A stretch of 58,244 bases of DNA from Streptomyces sp. NRRL S-118 (GTDB lineage: Bacteria; Actinomycetota; Actinomycetes; Streptomycetales; Streptomycetaceae), in NCBI RefSeq assembly GCF_000716335.1, contig NZ_KL591026.1:34924-93167 (forward strand), in the 5' to 3' direction. The translations under genes were made by a program, and so were the position numbers. This document shows, piece after piece, positions 36,130 through 44,740 of the stretch. The notes beneath the pieces are model-generated. The model made no database searches. It had not been told where the DNA came from and was given only the letters and a program-made list of their open reading frames with translations. Numbering within the stretch: position 1 is the first letter of the stretch; each line of letters starts with the position of its first letter.

Positions 36130-37340
36130 GCGGTGCTCGTGCCTTCCGTACGGGAGGTGCCGGTGCCTGGTGCGTGTGCGTCCGCCGGCCAGGTGAGGAA
36201 TCCGTGGTTGCGGGCGTCGCCGGTGCCGGGGACGGGCGCCGGAGCCGTCAGGGCGTGCTCCACCGCCCGTACGGTCACCGACTCCAGAAGGGGCGGTGGC
36301 ACGGCCGCGAGCGGGCTCCAGAAGCCCTCGGCGAGCCAGGCGGCGTCCGCCTCGGACAGCCCCGCCACCGTACGGAGCTCCTCGGCGCCGACGGGCGGTG
36401 CGGACATGAGCAGGCGGACGGCACGACGGCTGCGCCTGACCGCGGACGCCGGGAGACCGGCGTCCACCACGACCCGGTCCGGCCGGGCGGCGCGGAGGAG
36501 CGGGGCCAGCAGGGCGCCCTGGACGCCGGCGTCGTGCAGGACGACCACCGGCAGTCCGGCGCGGAACCGGTCGAGTCCGCGCAGGGCCTCCCTGGTGACC
36601 TGGGCGGGCGACAGGGCGGCCGCGTACCTGGCCGGCCCGGTCCTTCCCGGCACATCGACGAGGACCGCCCGCAAGCGAGCCGGGATGCCGTTGGTCTCCA
36701 GGAAGACCGATACCGCGGGATCGGTGCAGAGGATCACGGCCCTCGGGCCGGACACCCGCGCGGCGGCGCCTCGCGAGGTGGTGCCCGGTGATGTCGTGGC
36801 CCCTGGCGAGGAGCCCGGCGAGGGCGTTTCCCGCCGGTCGTCCACCACCCCCTCCGGCAGACTCCCGTACGCGCGCGTCCAGTGGCCGGTCATCAGGCGC
36901 CGGAAGGTCTCCTCGAACGGTTCGATCCCGGAATCGGCGGCCCGGGCCGGCCGGTGCCGCATGACCGCCGCCGCCACGAGGGCGGCGACGGCGGCCGCCA
37001 GGGGGACGTACGCCGGTACGGCCTCGACGACGATCGCGCAGACGACGAGCGCGGCGGCGGCCGGCAGGGCGGCCAGCCACCGGAGCCCGGGCGGTACCCC
37101 GCGTCGTGCGACCGCGGGCCGGGCGAAGTCGTGGGTGCGCGAGAGGTACCACAACTGGGTGAGGGTGACCGTCAGACGCCCCGCGTCGGTGGCGCGCTCC
37201 GCGCATCGCCGGATGCGCAGGTCGTGCATGCCCTTGCCGTCCTCACGCGGATCGAGCGCGAAGCGCCGCTCGCAGTGGGCGCACACGCGGCCCGTGCGCT
37301 CCGCGCGCTTGAGGTCGGTGGCGCAGTGCGGGCACTTCAT
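36126..37340 (-). CDS. Zinc-ribbon / membrane / Toprim-like paralogue B
   Basis: 404 residues. A CPHC...CAHC zinc ribbon (Cys 3, 6, 20, 23) is followed by LHDLRIRR and TLTQLWYLSR with Tyr65, two TM segments (about 87-127), a linker, AVILCTDPAVSVFLETNGIP (201-220), LPVVVLHDAGVQG (263-275), a VPPPLLESV helix and GFLTWP (380-385). Overlaps both neighbours by 4 bp. Zinc-ribbon Cys and Tyr positions are identical to paralogue A, so the two are recent duplicates. The Toprim-like part would face the cytoplasm. Confidence 0.88.
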   Translation of the reverse strand: MKCPHCATDLKRAERTGRVCAHCERRFALDPREDGKGMHDLRIRRCAERATDAGRLTVTLTQLWYLSRTHDFARPAVARRGVPPGLRWLAALPAAAALVVCAIVVEAVPAYVPLAAAVAALVAAAVMRHRPARAADSGIEPFEETFRRLMTGHWTRAYGSLPEGVVDDRRETPSPGSSPGATTSPGTTSRGAAARVSGPRAVILCTDPAVSVFLETNGIPARLRAVLVDVPGRTGPARYAAALSPAQVTREALRGLDRFRAGLPVVVLHDAGVQGALLAPLLRAARPDRVVVDAGLPASAVRRSRRAVRLLMSAPPVGAEELRTVAGLSEADAAWLAEGFWSPLAAVPPPLLESVTVRAVEHALTAPAPVPGTGDARNHGFLTWPADAHAPGTGTSRTEGTSTA

Positions 37341-38395
37341 CGCTCACCCGCCGGGGCCGGGCCCTGGGCGGGCGCCTGCGGCCAGGTCAGGAAGCCCACG
37401 GACGCGGCGCGGCGCCGGTCCGGGTCGACGGCCCGGATGGTCCGCTCGACGACCCGGGTGACCACGGCGAGCAGCCGGGCCGGCGGCACGCCGACGAGCG
37501 GGAAGCGCCAGCCGCGCGCCAGCCGCCGCAGTTCCTTGGGCGTCAGCCCCACCCCGGAGGCGAGCCGGTCCATGGTGGCGCTGTCGGGCTTGTCCTGCTC
37601 GTCGCGGTACGGCACCGCCCAGGGCATGCCGTCGACCGACCGCAGGGACAACCCGGCGTCGATCACCCGCCGTCCGGGCAGGGCCTCACGCGCCTCGCGC
37701 ACCAGGAGGTGGCCTCGCGCGTCGGCGTCGTGCAGCACGATGACGGGCCCGTCGGGGCAGTGTGCGGAGACCTCGTGCATGTCCTCGGCCAGCACGACGC
37801 CGTAGCGGCCGGGCAGGCCGTCGGCGGCGAGGAAGGCGGCCACGGACGGGTCGGGGCACAGGAGGACGGCCCTGCGTTCCGCCGCGGCCGGCCGGCTGTC
37901 CCGCGGGAACCGGCCGTCGTCGACCAGCCCCGGCGGAAGCTCCCCGTACAGCTTCTTCCACTCCACGAGCGGGCCGGAGCGGAACGCCTCCCGGCTCTGA
38001 GGTGGTATGCCCTTGCCCACGCCCGCCACGCGCATCAGGACGAGGCCGGCGGTCAGGAGCAGCAGGGCGACGGAGGCGATGTGCAGGAGGACGAGGTCCT
38101 CATCGAGACCGATCACACCGGTGATCCCGCCCGCGAACAGCGCCGCCGCGATGCACCCCGACGTGGCTTCGCTCTTCACCAGTCGCCTGCGTGACAGCGC
38201 GTACCACAACTGCCCGGGAGTGACCCGGATCTCCCCGGCCCTCGTGAGCCGGGCGACGACCCGGCGTACCCGAAGGTCGTGCAGGCCCAGCGGGTTGGTC
38301 TTCGGGTCGAGCGCGTACGAACGGCGGCAGTGCCCGCAGACGTTGCCCGTGCGCTCCGTGCGGCGCAGATCGCGTGCGCAGTGCGGGCAGATCAC
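37337..38395 (-). CDS. Zinc-ribbon / membrane / Toprim-like paralogue A
   Basis: 352 residues from GTG 38395, which overlaps the cupin gene stop by 4 bp (GTGA) and has GGGAGG upstream. Zinc ribbon Cys 3, 6, 20, 23; TPGQLWYALSR with Tyr65; two TM segments (about 79-122); AVLLCPDPSVAAFLAADGLP (176-195) and VIVLHDADARGHLLV (218-232), whose DADARG fits the Toprim DxDxxG pattern best of the three. It ends with VPPARLLAVV and GFLTWP (334-339). Function unknown; the features suggest a membrane-anchored nucleic acid- or phosphate-binding protein. Confidence 0.88.
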   Translation of the reverse strand: MICPHCARDLRRTERTGNVCGHCRRSYALDPKTNPLGLHDLRVRRVVARLTRAGEIRVTPGQLWYALSRRRLVKSEATSGCIAAALFAGGITGVIGLDEDLVLLHIASVALLLLTAGLVLMRVAGVGKGIPPQSREAFRSGPLVEWKKLYGELPPGLVDDGRFPRDSRPAAAERRAVLLCPDPSVAAFLAADGLPGRYGVVLAEDMHEVSAHCPDGPVIVLHDADARGHLLVREAREALPGRRVIDAGLSLRSVDGMPWAVPYRDEQDKPDSATMDRLASGVGLTPKELRRLARGWRFPLVGVPPARLLAVVTRVVERTIRAVDPDRRRAASVGFLTWPQAPAQGPAPAGER

Positions 38396-39177
38396 CGGCC
38401 GGCCTCCCATGAGGCGGCCAGCCGGCGCATCCGCGCGGCCAGGCGCTCGCGCACGGTGGTGGCGGTGATGCCCCGCGTCCGCTGGAGGTGCTCGATGTCG
38501 CGCAGGGCGGCGGCGAGGGCCCGGAAGTCGGTGGCGGCCGCGGTGGTCGTCATGGTGGGGGCGGAGGCGGAAGGGGAGATGGAGGCCGGGGCGGAGGTGG
38601 AGTCGGTGAAGTGGCCGGCTTGCGCGGGGCCGTCGGGGGACCCGGCCCGCCGTTCCGCCTCCGCCGCCGTGATCGCGTAGTCCTCGTGGTCGATCCCGTA
38701 CCCGGTGTTGGCCGCGAGGATGGTCAGGGGATCGGTGCCCCGGTTGGCGAAGGAGTGGGGCATCATCTCCGGAATCCGTATCAGCATCCCCGGTGTGAGC
38801 GGCACTTCGGTGACCCGGTCGCGGTCCGCGTCGTACAGCCCGCAGGCCGCGTGGCCGAGGCTGAGCACGAAGTGCTCCCCGCCGTGCGCGTGCGGGGTGA
38901 AGGCGCTGCGCGGGGCCACCACCCCGAGTTTCACGGTGGCGTTGGAGGGGCGTTCGGGCGAGGTGGCGGCGTCGCCCACCAGGTAGTGGGCGAACTGGCC
39001 GTCGTCGATGAAGCGGAGGAACTCGCGGTCGGGGCCCAGTTCGCGGGCGCCGTCCCGGTCGGCCAGGACGATTCCGCCGTCCGGACCGAGGTGGTACACC
39101 TCCACCCCGCCCGGGAGCGCTGTCCGCACACCGTCCGGTATGCCTCCGGGCATGCCGCGGCGCTGCTTCCTGGACAT
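38392..39177 (-). CDS. Cupin protein heading the seven-gene cluster
   Basis: 261 residues. Cupin motif 1 is FTPHAHGGEHFVLSLG with HAH plus Glu as likely metal ligands; motif 2 is IPEMMPHSFAN with the last His. The fold is preceded by about 85 residues (DGVRTALPGGVEVYHLGPDG) and followed by a Ser/Thr-rich linker and a basic helix (RERLAARMRRLAASWE). ATG 39177 follows GGGGGAGG at ideal spacing. First gene of the transcript; promoter lies in 39178-39345. Confidence 0.88.
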   Translation of the reverse strand: MSRKQRRGMPGGIPDGVRTALPGGVEVYHLGPDGGIVLADRDGARELGPDREFLRFIDDGQFAHYLVGDAATSPERPSNATVKLGVVAPRSAFTPHAHGGEHFVLSLGHAACGLYDADRDRVTEVPLTPGMLIRIPEMMPHSFANRGTDPLTILAANTGYGIDHEDYAITAAEAERRAGSPDGPAQAGHFTDSTSAPASISPSASAPTMTTTAAATDFRALAAALRDIEHLQRTRGITATTVRERLAARMRRLAASWEAGR

Positions 39178-39345
39178 CGGGCCTCCCCCTGTGCCGTCGC
39201 GCGCGGCACACGCCTCGCCTGCGCATGGTAAGACGCTGATCGTTGCCGGCGGGAGGCCCCCGCATGACGCCCGTGCCACGCCCGGGTGACGCGGCCGGTC
39301 TCCCGGCCCCGCCCCACCGCCCGCCACGACGCCGGCGACAGCCGG

Positions 39346-39999
39346 TCAGCCGAGCACGAACGGGATCCGCGTGGCCGCCTCGCCCAGTGCGGCCTCCTCG
39401 GCGTCGGTCGGCGCCCGGCGTCCGGTCCCGACCAGCAGCGCGTCCTTGTCGGAGAACGACGCGGGGAACCGCGTCCCGGCGATCCGCTCCAGTGACGCGC
39501 GGGCGGCCGCGAGTGTCTCGGCGGGCGGCTCGGTGGCCGAGGGCAGGTGCGCGATCAGGTCGAGGTGGTGCAGCGTCCATTCCATGACGTACGCGGTCAG
39601 GTAGTCGCCGGCGGTCAGCACGTCGTCGCGCGTGCTGACACGGAGTGCCGGGTCGGCGAGTACGGCGGCGCGCCCGGCGGCGGAACCGACGTCGTCGAAG
39701 TGGAACTTCAGCCACCTGGGCTCGCCGTAGGCGGCGGCCAGCCGGGGCACCAGCGCGTCGAGGGGGTCCTCGCCGGTGGGGGGATCGACGAGGTTCCAGT
39801 AGGTGTCCGCGTCCACGGTCGGTTCGGCATCGGAGGGGGTGACCAGGGTGATGAGGACGTCCTGGGCGTCGATGACCAGGTGGCACACCAGGTCCCGCAC
39901 CAGCCAGCCGGTACAGCCGGAGGGCCGTTGCCAGTCCTCGTCGGAGAGTTCGTCGACCGCCGTGCGCAACGCCGTCCAGGAGTGCGAGAAGAGATCCAC
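39346..39999 (-). CDS. Mycothiol-dependent maleylpyruvate isomerase-type protein
   Basis: 217 residues. DinB-like fold with VDELSDEDWQRPSGCTGWLV, RDLVCHLVIDAQDV and YVMEWTLHHLDLIAHL, whose His residues are expected metal ligands. Members use mycothiol or an unknown thiol in isomerase or transferase reactions; substrate unknown. GTG 39999 is chosen; the sequence upstream is the tandem repeat and not coding. A second protein of this fold lies at 21794-22414. Confidence 0.85.
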   Translation of the reverse strand: MDLFSHSWTALRTAVDELSDEDWQRPSGCTGWLVRDLVCHLVIDAQDVLITLVTPSDAEPTVDADTYWNLVDPPTGEDPLDALVPRLAAAYGEPRWLKFHFDDVGSAAGRAAVLADPALRVSTRDDVLTAGDYLTAYVMEWTLHHLDLIAHLPSATEPPAETLAAARASLERIAGTRFPASFSDKDALLVGTGRRAPTDAEEAALGEAATRIPFVLG

Positions 40000-40070
40000 T
40001 CCGGCACGGTAGTGGCTTGCCGGAACGGCCCACAAGCGCCTGCGGACGGCCCTGGCCCGTACGCCTGCAC

Positions 40071-40160
40071 ATCCGCACGTCCCGTACATCCGCACGTCCC
40101 GTACATCCGCACGTCCCGTACGTCCGCACGTCCGCACGTCCCGCATGTCCGCACTACGCC
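40071..40160. repeat. 17-bp tandem repeat
   Basis: Three exact copies of ATCCGCACGTCCCGTAC (40071-40121) followed by shorter, degenerate copies. Units are contiguous without spacers. It lies in the 240-bp gap upstream of the isomerase-like gene and downstream of the MpaB-like gene, both on the minus strand. Confidence 0.85.
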
Positions 40161-40239
40161 CGCACATCCCGTACGCCCGGCACGGCGGCGCACGTGACGC
40201 CCGCGGCCGCCGGACCCCGGGAGCGGCGGCGGCATGCCC

Positions 40240-41151
40240 TCATTCCCCGCCCGCGCCCGCGCCCGCGCCCGGCCGGGGACGCGCGGCCGCCGGGGGAGGC
40301 GTCATGACCCAACGGATCGTCCTGGTCAGCGCGTGGCCGCTCAGCCGTACGCAGGTGTCCTCCAGTCCCGGCAGGTAGGGCAGCCGGAGCGGGCTGCGGG
40401 CCCACAGCGGAAGCGTGGACACGGCGTTCGCTGCGAGGACGGCGTACGGCGGCCGGGCGAGCAGCGGGAGCGGCGGGTGCAGCAGCAGGAAACGCGCCGC
40501 CTCGCGGGCCTCCCGCGTGGCCCGCAGCTCCGGGCGGTACGCGTCGAGCCGCGCGGCGAGCTCTGCGCGGTCGCGCGGCGGGTCGACGACGCCGAGCGCC
40601 GCCGCGACGCGCGCCATGTCGGCGACGTACGCGTCGCAGCCGGCCGGGTCCAGCGGGTGCGCCCCGTAGCGCTGGTGGGCGCACAGGAAGCTGTCCACCT
40701 CGGCGATGTGCACCCAGGCGAGCAAGTGCGGGTCGGCCGCGTGGTACGGCTCCCCGGCGGCGGTGACGCCCCGCACCTGCTGGTGCACGGCGCGGACGCG
40801 GTCCACCGCCCGCTGTGCGTCGTCCGCGGTGCCGTACGTGGTCGTCGCGAGGAAGGTGCTGGTGCGCTGGAGGCGTCCCCAGGGGTCGCCCCGGTAGCCG
40901 GAGTGTGCCGCCACGGCGGCCATGGCCAACGGGTGCAGGGACTGGAGCAGCAGGGCCCGCAGCCCGCCGATGAACATCGAGGCGTCGCCGTGCACCCTGC
41001 GGACGGGCCGCTCCGGGCCGAACCAGCGGGGCCCCGGCGTGCCGTGGATGCGGGCGCGGTTGTCCGGGCCGGAGGGGCCCGCGACACGGGTGAAGAGGCT
41101 GCTGCCGAGTCGCTCGCGCAGCTCGGCCAGACCGGGCGCGGACACGTTCAC
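40240..41151 (-). CDS. MpaB-family oxygenase (DUF2236)
   Basis: 303 residues. Family marks are RRVHGDASMFIGGLRALLLQ, SLHPLAMAAVAAHSGYRGDP and HLLAWVHIAEVDSFL with conserved His. MpaB-like and latex-clearing protein relatives are haem-binding oxygenases; whether this one is membrane-associated is unclear. The tail is Pro/Ala/Gly-rich. GTG 41151 starts MNVSAPGLAELR; there is no convincing ribosome binding site, so an inner GTG (MSAPGL) is possible. Confidence 0.88.
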   Translation of the reverse strand: MNVSAPGLAELRERLGSSLFTRVAGPSGPDNRARIHGTPGPRWFGPERPVRRVHGDASMFIGGLRALLLQSLHPLAMAAVAAHSGYRGDPWGRLQRTSTFLATTTYGTADDAQRAVDRVRAVHQQVRGVTAAGEPYHAADPHLLAWVHIAEVDSFLCAHQRYGAHPLDPAGCDAYVADMARVAAALGVVDPPRDRAELAARLDAYRPELRATREAREAARFLLLHPPLPLLARPPYAVLAANAVSTLPLWARSPLRLPYLPGLEDTCVRLSGHALTRTIRWVMTPPPAAARPRPGAGAGAGGE

Positions 41152-41467
41152 CCGTCAAGTATCCGCCCATGGCCCGGTGACCGGGCAAGACCCGCACGCC
41201 GGCCCCGCGCTGCCGGCCCCAGCCCGAGCCCCTGGGCGAGGCCGGCCGTCGGCGACGGGGCGCGTGGGCCGCCGCGGCGCCACGTGTCACGGGCCCGTGG
41301 CCGGAGCCGGCCGTGCACCGGCAGGCCGTCCCCTCGAAGTGGCGTGATTTTCCCTTGTGCCATACTCAGCCGCGCTCTTTGCCCTTTCCGGGAGTCGGGG
41401 GAACTTCGTTGAACGTCAAGCTCGCCGTGCGCGGGACGCCGGGCGGCCGCCGTCCCGGGGGACCGCG
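41152..41467. other. Divergent intergenic region before the DUF2617 operon
   Basis: 316 bp. An AT-richer stretch near 41342-41372 (GATTTTCCCTTGTGCCATAC) contains a -10-like CATACT that could start the DUF2617 operon. In many actinomycetes a DUF4178 gene precedes DUF2617; no such gene is seen here. Confidence 0.45.
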
Positions 41468-41962
41468 ATGAGCGGCATAGCCCTGTCGACCCCGTACCTG
41501 GACACCGACGCCGACCAGCTCTCCTTCACGCTCGGGCGCCCCGCGCACGAGGCGCTCGCCGTCCGGGACCTGGAGATCGGCGGGATCGAGGTGCAGCTGA
41601 GGCTGCTCGGCGCGTCCCACCAGGTGTTCGCCGGGCCCGTTCGGGAGACGGTCGCCTGTCTGCCGGGGGTCGAGGGCGGCCTGCCCGCCGTGGCGGAGCA
41701 GGACTTCGACGACTGGGCGTACCGTTTCGCCGCCGAGGTGCGGCTCTACGCGCCGGCGGAGTTCAGCGCCCGGGTGGCGCTGATCCGCGCCGCGTCGGAG
41801 GAGCACCCGCGTGCCCTGTACGGAGTCTTCCCGGGCTCGCCCGAGGCGGTCACCGCGCTGACCGTCGAGCGGCAGGACACGGGCCTGAGCTGGCGTACCT
41901 GGCACACCTACCCGCAGAGCCGCCGGATCGTGGCGACGCACACCCGGCTGGAGGCCCGATGA
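41468..41962 (+). CDS. DUF2617-family protein
   Basis: 164 residues. Recognised by LGASHQVFAGPVRETVACLP, the mid-region DFDDWAYRFAAEVRLYAP and YGVFPGSPEAVTALTV, plus a C-terminal WRTWHTYPQSRRIVATHTRL. No catalytic residues known. ATG 41468 follows CGGGGGACC. Stop overlaps the next ATG by 4 bp. First gene of the four-gene operon ending in the membrane spermidine synthase. Confidence 0.9.
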   Translation: MSGIALSTPYLDTDADQLSFTLGRPAHEALAVRDLEIGGIEVQLRLLGASHQVFAGPVRETVACLPGVEGGLPAVAEQDFDDWAYRFAAEVRLYAPAEFSARVALIRAASEEHPRALYGVFPGSPEAVTALTVERQDTGLSWRTWHTYPQSRRIVATHTRLEAR

Positions 41963-42360
41963 AGACGGTTCGACGGATCAGCGCGGCGCTCCTCGCCGCG
42001 GCCGTGCTCACGGCGTGCTCCGAGGAGCCGGAGGAGGGCAACGCCGTACCGTCCGGCTGGATCCGTGACACGTACACCCCTGCCGGCACCGGCTACGTCG
42101 ACAGCAGCGACCCGACGTCACGCGTCGCCGACGAGATCGACGGCAACACCTCGGCGCAGGACCGCCACAGCGACGACGGCATGGTCTTCCTGCTCTACCG
42201 GGACGACATCGTGGCGATCTCCCCGCACCGGACCGGCAGCCTGATCGAGATCGCGGACTACCGCACCGGCTACCGCCGCTGGAAGCCCCGCCTCGGGAAC
42301 GTCTGGCCGGATCCCGACAGCGCCTCCTTCCGCGGCGGCGGACCCGGCTCCGGCAAGTAG
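41959..42360 (+). CDS. DUF4247-family lipoprotein
   Basis: 133 residues. A lipobox AVLTAC (Cys about 20) after a hydrophobic N-segment indicates membrane anchoring. Mature part: VPSGWIRDTYTPAGTGYVDS, a conserved acidic loop and MVFLLYRDDIVAISPHRTGS, with an RWKPRLG and Gly-rich tail. This is the DUF4247 pattern normally found with DUF350 and SpeE-like genes. Start overlaps the DUF2617 stop. Confidence 0.9.
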   Translation: MKTVRRISAALLAAAVLTACSEEPEEGNAVPSGWIRDTYTPAGTGYVDSSDPTSRVADEIDGNTSAQDRHSDDGMVFLLYRDDIVAISPHRTGSLIEIADYRTGYRRWKPRLGNVWPDPDSASFRGGGPGSGK

Positions 42361-42408
42361 TCCCTCCCGTTCCCGCACCCTTCGACGACGTCCCCGAAAG
42401 GCACACCC

Positions 42409-42846
42409 GTGGCAGAGATCTTCGAGTCGGCAGGCATCGCCCTGCTCTACGGCCTGGTCGGCTTCGTCGTGATGGTGGTCGGCTTCATCGCGCTCGACCT
42501 CGTCACGCCCGGAAAGCTCTTCCACGTGGTGTGGACCGAGCGCAACCGCGGCGCCGCGGTTCTCCTCGCCGGTCAGATGATCGCCATCGGCCTCGTCATC
42601 GAGCAGTCCATCCGCGCCAGCGAGTCCGAGCTCGGCCTCGGCTACGGCCTGTTCAGCACCCTGCTGTACGGCCTGGCCGGCGTGGTCGTGATGACGCTGA
42701 TCTCCTGCCTCGTGGGCTGGCTGACCCCCGGCCGCATGGGCGCCGCCGTGCTCGACGACAACGGCGTCGCACCCCATCCCGCGGCCTGGGTCCAGGCGGC
42801 CATGTACATCGGTACGGCCTTCATGGTCGGCGCCGCGGTCTCCTGA
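42409..42846 (+). CDS. DUF350-family membrane protein
   Basis: 145 residues with four TM segments: LLYGLVGFVVMVVGFIALDL, AAVLLAGQMIAIGLVIEQSI and LYGLAGVVVMTLISCLVGWL are typical of the YjfL/DUF350 double hairpin. It may transport or scaffold. GTG 42409 follows AAAGG. Lies 48 bp after DUF4247 and 10 bp before the aminopropyltransferase. Confidence 0.9.
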   Translation: MAEIFESAGIALLYGLVGFVVMVVGFIALDLVTPGKLFHVVWTERNRGAAVLLAGQMIAIGLVIEQSIRASESELGLGYGLFSTLLYGLAGVVVMTLISCLVGWLTPGRMGAAVLDDNGVAPHPAAWVQAAMYIGTAFMVGAAVS

Positions 42847-42856
42847 ACCGCCCGCC

Positions 42857-44539
42857 ATGAGCAGCCCCCTCCTGGACCGCGCCCCCCGGCCGGCCGACAA
42901 GGACTCCGCGGCCACCGCCTCCGCCGCCTCCTCCGACGGGGCGGGCGCCGCTGACGGCGCGGGCACCGCTCACACCGCACCACCGCGGGCGGCCGGTCAT
43001 GGCCGGGGGACGCGGTTCCTGCTGCTGCTCGCGGTGTTCGTCTGCGCCGCCTGCGGCCTGGTCTACGAACTGGCCCTGACGGCCCTGGGCAGCTACCTCA
43101 TCGGCAACTCCGTGACCCAGACCTCCGTGGTCATCTCCGTCATGGTCTTCGCCATGGGCATCGGCTCCCTGGCCGCCAAGCCGCTCCAGCGGCGCGCGGT
43201 CGGCGCCTTCGCGCTCGTCGAGATCCTGCTCGCGCTCGTCGGCGGCCTGTCGGTCCTCGTCCTGTACGCGGCGTTCGCCTGGCTCCGGCTCTACATGCCC
43301 GCCATGGTGGTGGTCTCGTTCACCGTCGGTCTGCTCATCGGGGCCGAGATCCCCCTGCTGATGACGCTGCTGCAGCGGATCAGACGGCAGGAGGCCGGCA
43401 GCGCCGTGGCCGACATGTTCGCCGCGGACTACGTCGGAGCGCTGATCGGCGGGCTGTGCTTCCCGCTGCTGCTCCTGCCCGCCTTCGGGCAGCTCAAGGG
43501 CGCGTTGGTGGTCGGCGCGGTCAACGCCGTGGCCGGGGTGGTGGTCGTCCTGTGGATCTTCCGCAAGGAGACCCGCCGGGTGGTGCGGGCCGCGCTCCTG
43601 GCCGGGGCGGCCGGCGTCCTCGCGATCCTGGGCACGGTGTACGTCCTCGCGGACGACATCGAGGTCACCGCACGCCAGCAGCTCTACCGCGACCCGATCA
43701 TCCACGCCGAGACCACGCCGTACCAGGACATCGTCCTGACCCGCTCCACCGCGTTCAACGGCGAGCCGGACACCCGGCTGTTCCTCAACGGCGACCTGCA
43801 GTTCTCCTCCGTGGACGAGTACCGCTACCACGAGGCACTGGTCCACCCGGCGCTGTCGGGGAAGCGCTCCTCCGTGCTGATACTCGGCGGCGGTGACGCG
43901 CTCGCGCTGCGGGAGGTGCTGCGGTACGACGACGTCGAGCAGGTCACGCTGGTCGACCTCGACCCGGCGATGACGCGGCTGGCGCGCACCTACGCGCCCC
44001 TGCGGGACCTGAACGACCGGGCCCTCGCCGACCCGCGGGTCACCGTCGTGCACGCCGACGCCTTCAACTGGCTGCGGGACGCCCGCCAACGCTACGACGC
44101 CGTCCTCGTCGACTTCCCGGATCCGGACACGGCCGCGCTGGCAAAGCTGTACAGCGTCGAGTTCTACCACCTGCTCGGCCACGTCCTCACGCCCGGGAGC
44201 CGGGTCGTGGTGCAGGCCGGGTCGCCGTTCTTCGCACCGAAGTCGTACTGGTCCATCGCCACGACGATCGGGGAGGCGGGGTACGCCACCACCGCGTACC
44301 AGGTGGACGTGCCGAGCTTCGGCAACTGGGGCTTCCTCCTGGCCGTTCCCGGCACGGACGGCCCGCCGCCGCCCCTCCGCCTGGCCGGGGACGCCCCGCG
44401 CCTGCGCTTCCTGGACGACACCGTCCTCGCGGCCGCCACCGTCTTCCCCGTGGACCGCCGCCCCCAGGACGTACGGGCGAGCACCCTGATGGATCCCGCG
44501 GTGCTGGAGTACACGAGCGACGAGTGGAAGAACTACTGA
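42857..44539 (+). CDS. Membrane-bound polyamine aminopropyltransferase (SpeE-like)
   Basis: 560 residues. An N-terminal domain of seven hydrophobic segments (about 55-270) precedes a spermidine synthase-type Rossmann domain: ILGGGDALALREVLRYDDVE is the SAM/dcSAM motif, VTLVDLDPAMTRLAR carries the acidic ribose-binding residue, and VLVDFPDPDT holds the catalytic Asp region. It should transfer an aminopropyl group or methyl-like group from (decarboxylated) SAM to a membrane or wall amine. Last gene of its operon, with a hairpin after the stop. Confidence 0.9.
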   Translation: MSSPLLDRAPRPADKDSAATASAASSDGAGAADGAGTAHTAPPRAAGHGRGTRFLLLLAVFVCAACGLVYELALTALGSYLIGNSVTQTSVVISVMVFAMGIGSLAAKPLQRRAVGAFALVEILLALVGGLSVLVLYAAFAWLRLYMPAMVVVSFTVGLLIGAEIPLLMTLLQRIRRQEAGSAVADMFAADYVGALIGGLCFPLLLLPAFGQLKGALVVGAVNAVAGVVVVLWIFRKETRRVVRAALLAGAAGVLAILGTVYVLADDIEVTARQQLYRDPIIHAETTPYQDIVLTRSTAFNGEPDTRLFLNGDLQFSSVDEYRYHEALVHPALSGKRSSVLILGGGDALALREVLRYDDVEQVTLVDLDPAMTRLARTYAPLRDLNDRALADPRVTVVHADAFNWLRDARQRYDAVLVDFPDPDTAALAKLYSVEFYHLLGHVLTPGSRVVVQAGSPFFAPKSYWSIATTIGEAGYATTAYQVDVPSFGNWGFLLAVPGTDGPPPPLRLAGDAPRLRFLDDTVLAAATVFPVDRRPQDVRASTLMDPAVLEYTSDEWKNY

Positions 44540-44556
44540 GCCCATGGAAGAGGCCC

Positions 44557-44592
44557 GGCCCCCTGCCACGCGCCCCGCACCGGCAGGGGGCC
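44557..44592 (+). terminator. Hairpin after the SpeE-like operon
   Basis: An 11-bp perfect stem GGCCCCCTGCC / GGCAGGGGGCC with a 14-nt loop, 18 nt after the stop codon. It is followed by TTGTCCC rather than a U-tract. Placed between convergent genes, so it may act in both directions. Confidence 0.7.
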
Positions 44593-44740
44593 TTGTCCCG
44601 CCCGCTGCTTCCATCTGTGGACGTGCCACACCGGACCCCACCGGAAGTGGACCCTCCCCTGAGGTGAGCGGACCGCGGTGCGGGCCGGGCTCCTCCGGGA
44701 CCCGGCCCGGCCGTCCGCGAGCGCGGCCCTGCGGTGGCGG

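Noticed and set aside
40071..40160. Possible CRISPR array
   Set aside because: Units are contiguous with no spacers and no cas genes are near.
41357..41467. Upstream extension of the DUF2617 protein (MPYSAALFALSG...)
   Set aside because: The extra 37 residues do not match the family, and ATG 41468 is preceded by a plausible ribosome binding site.
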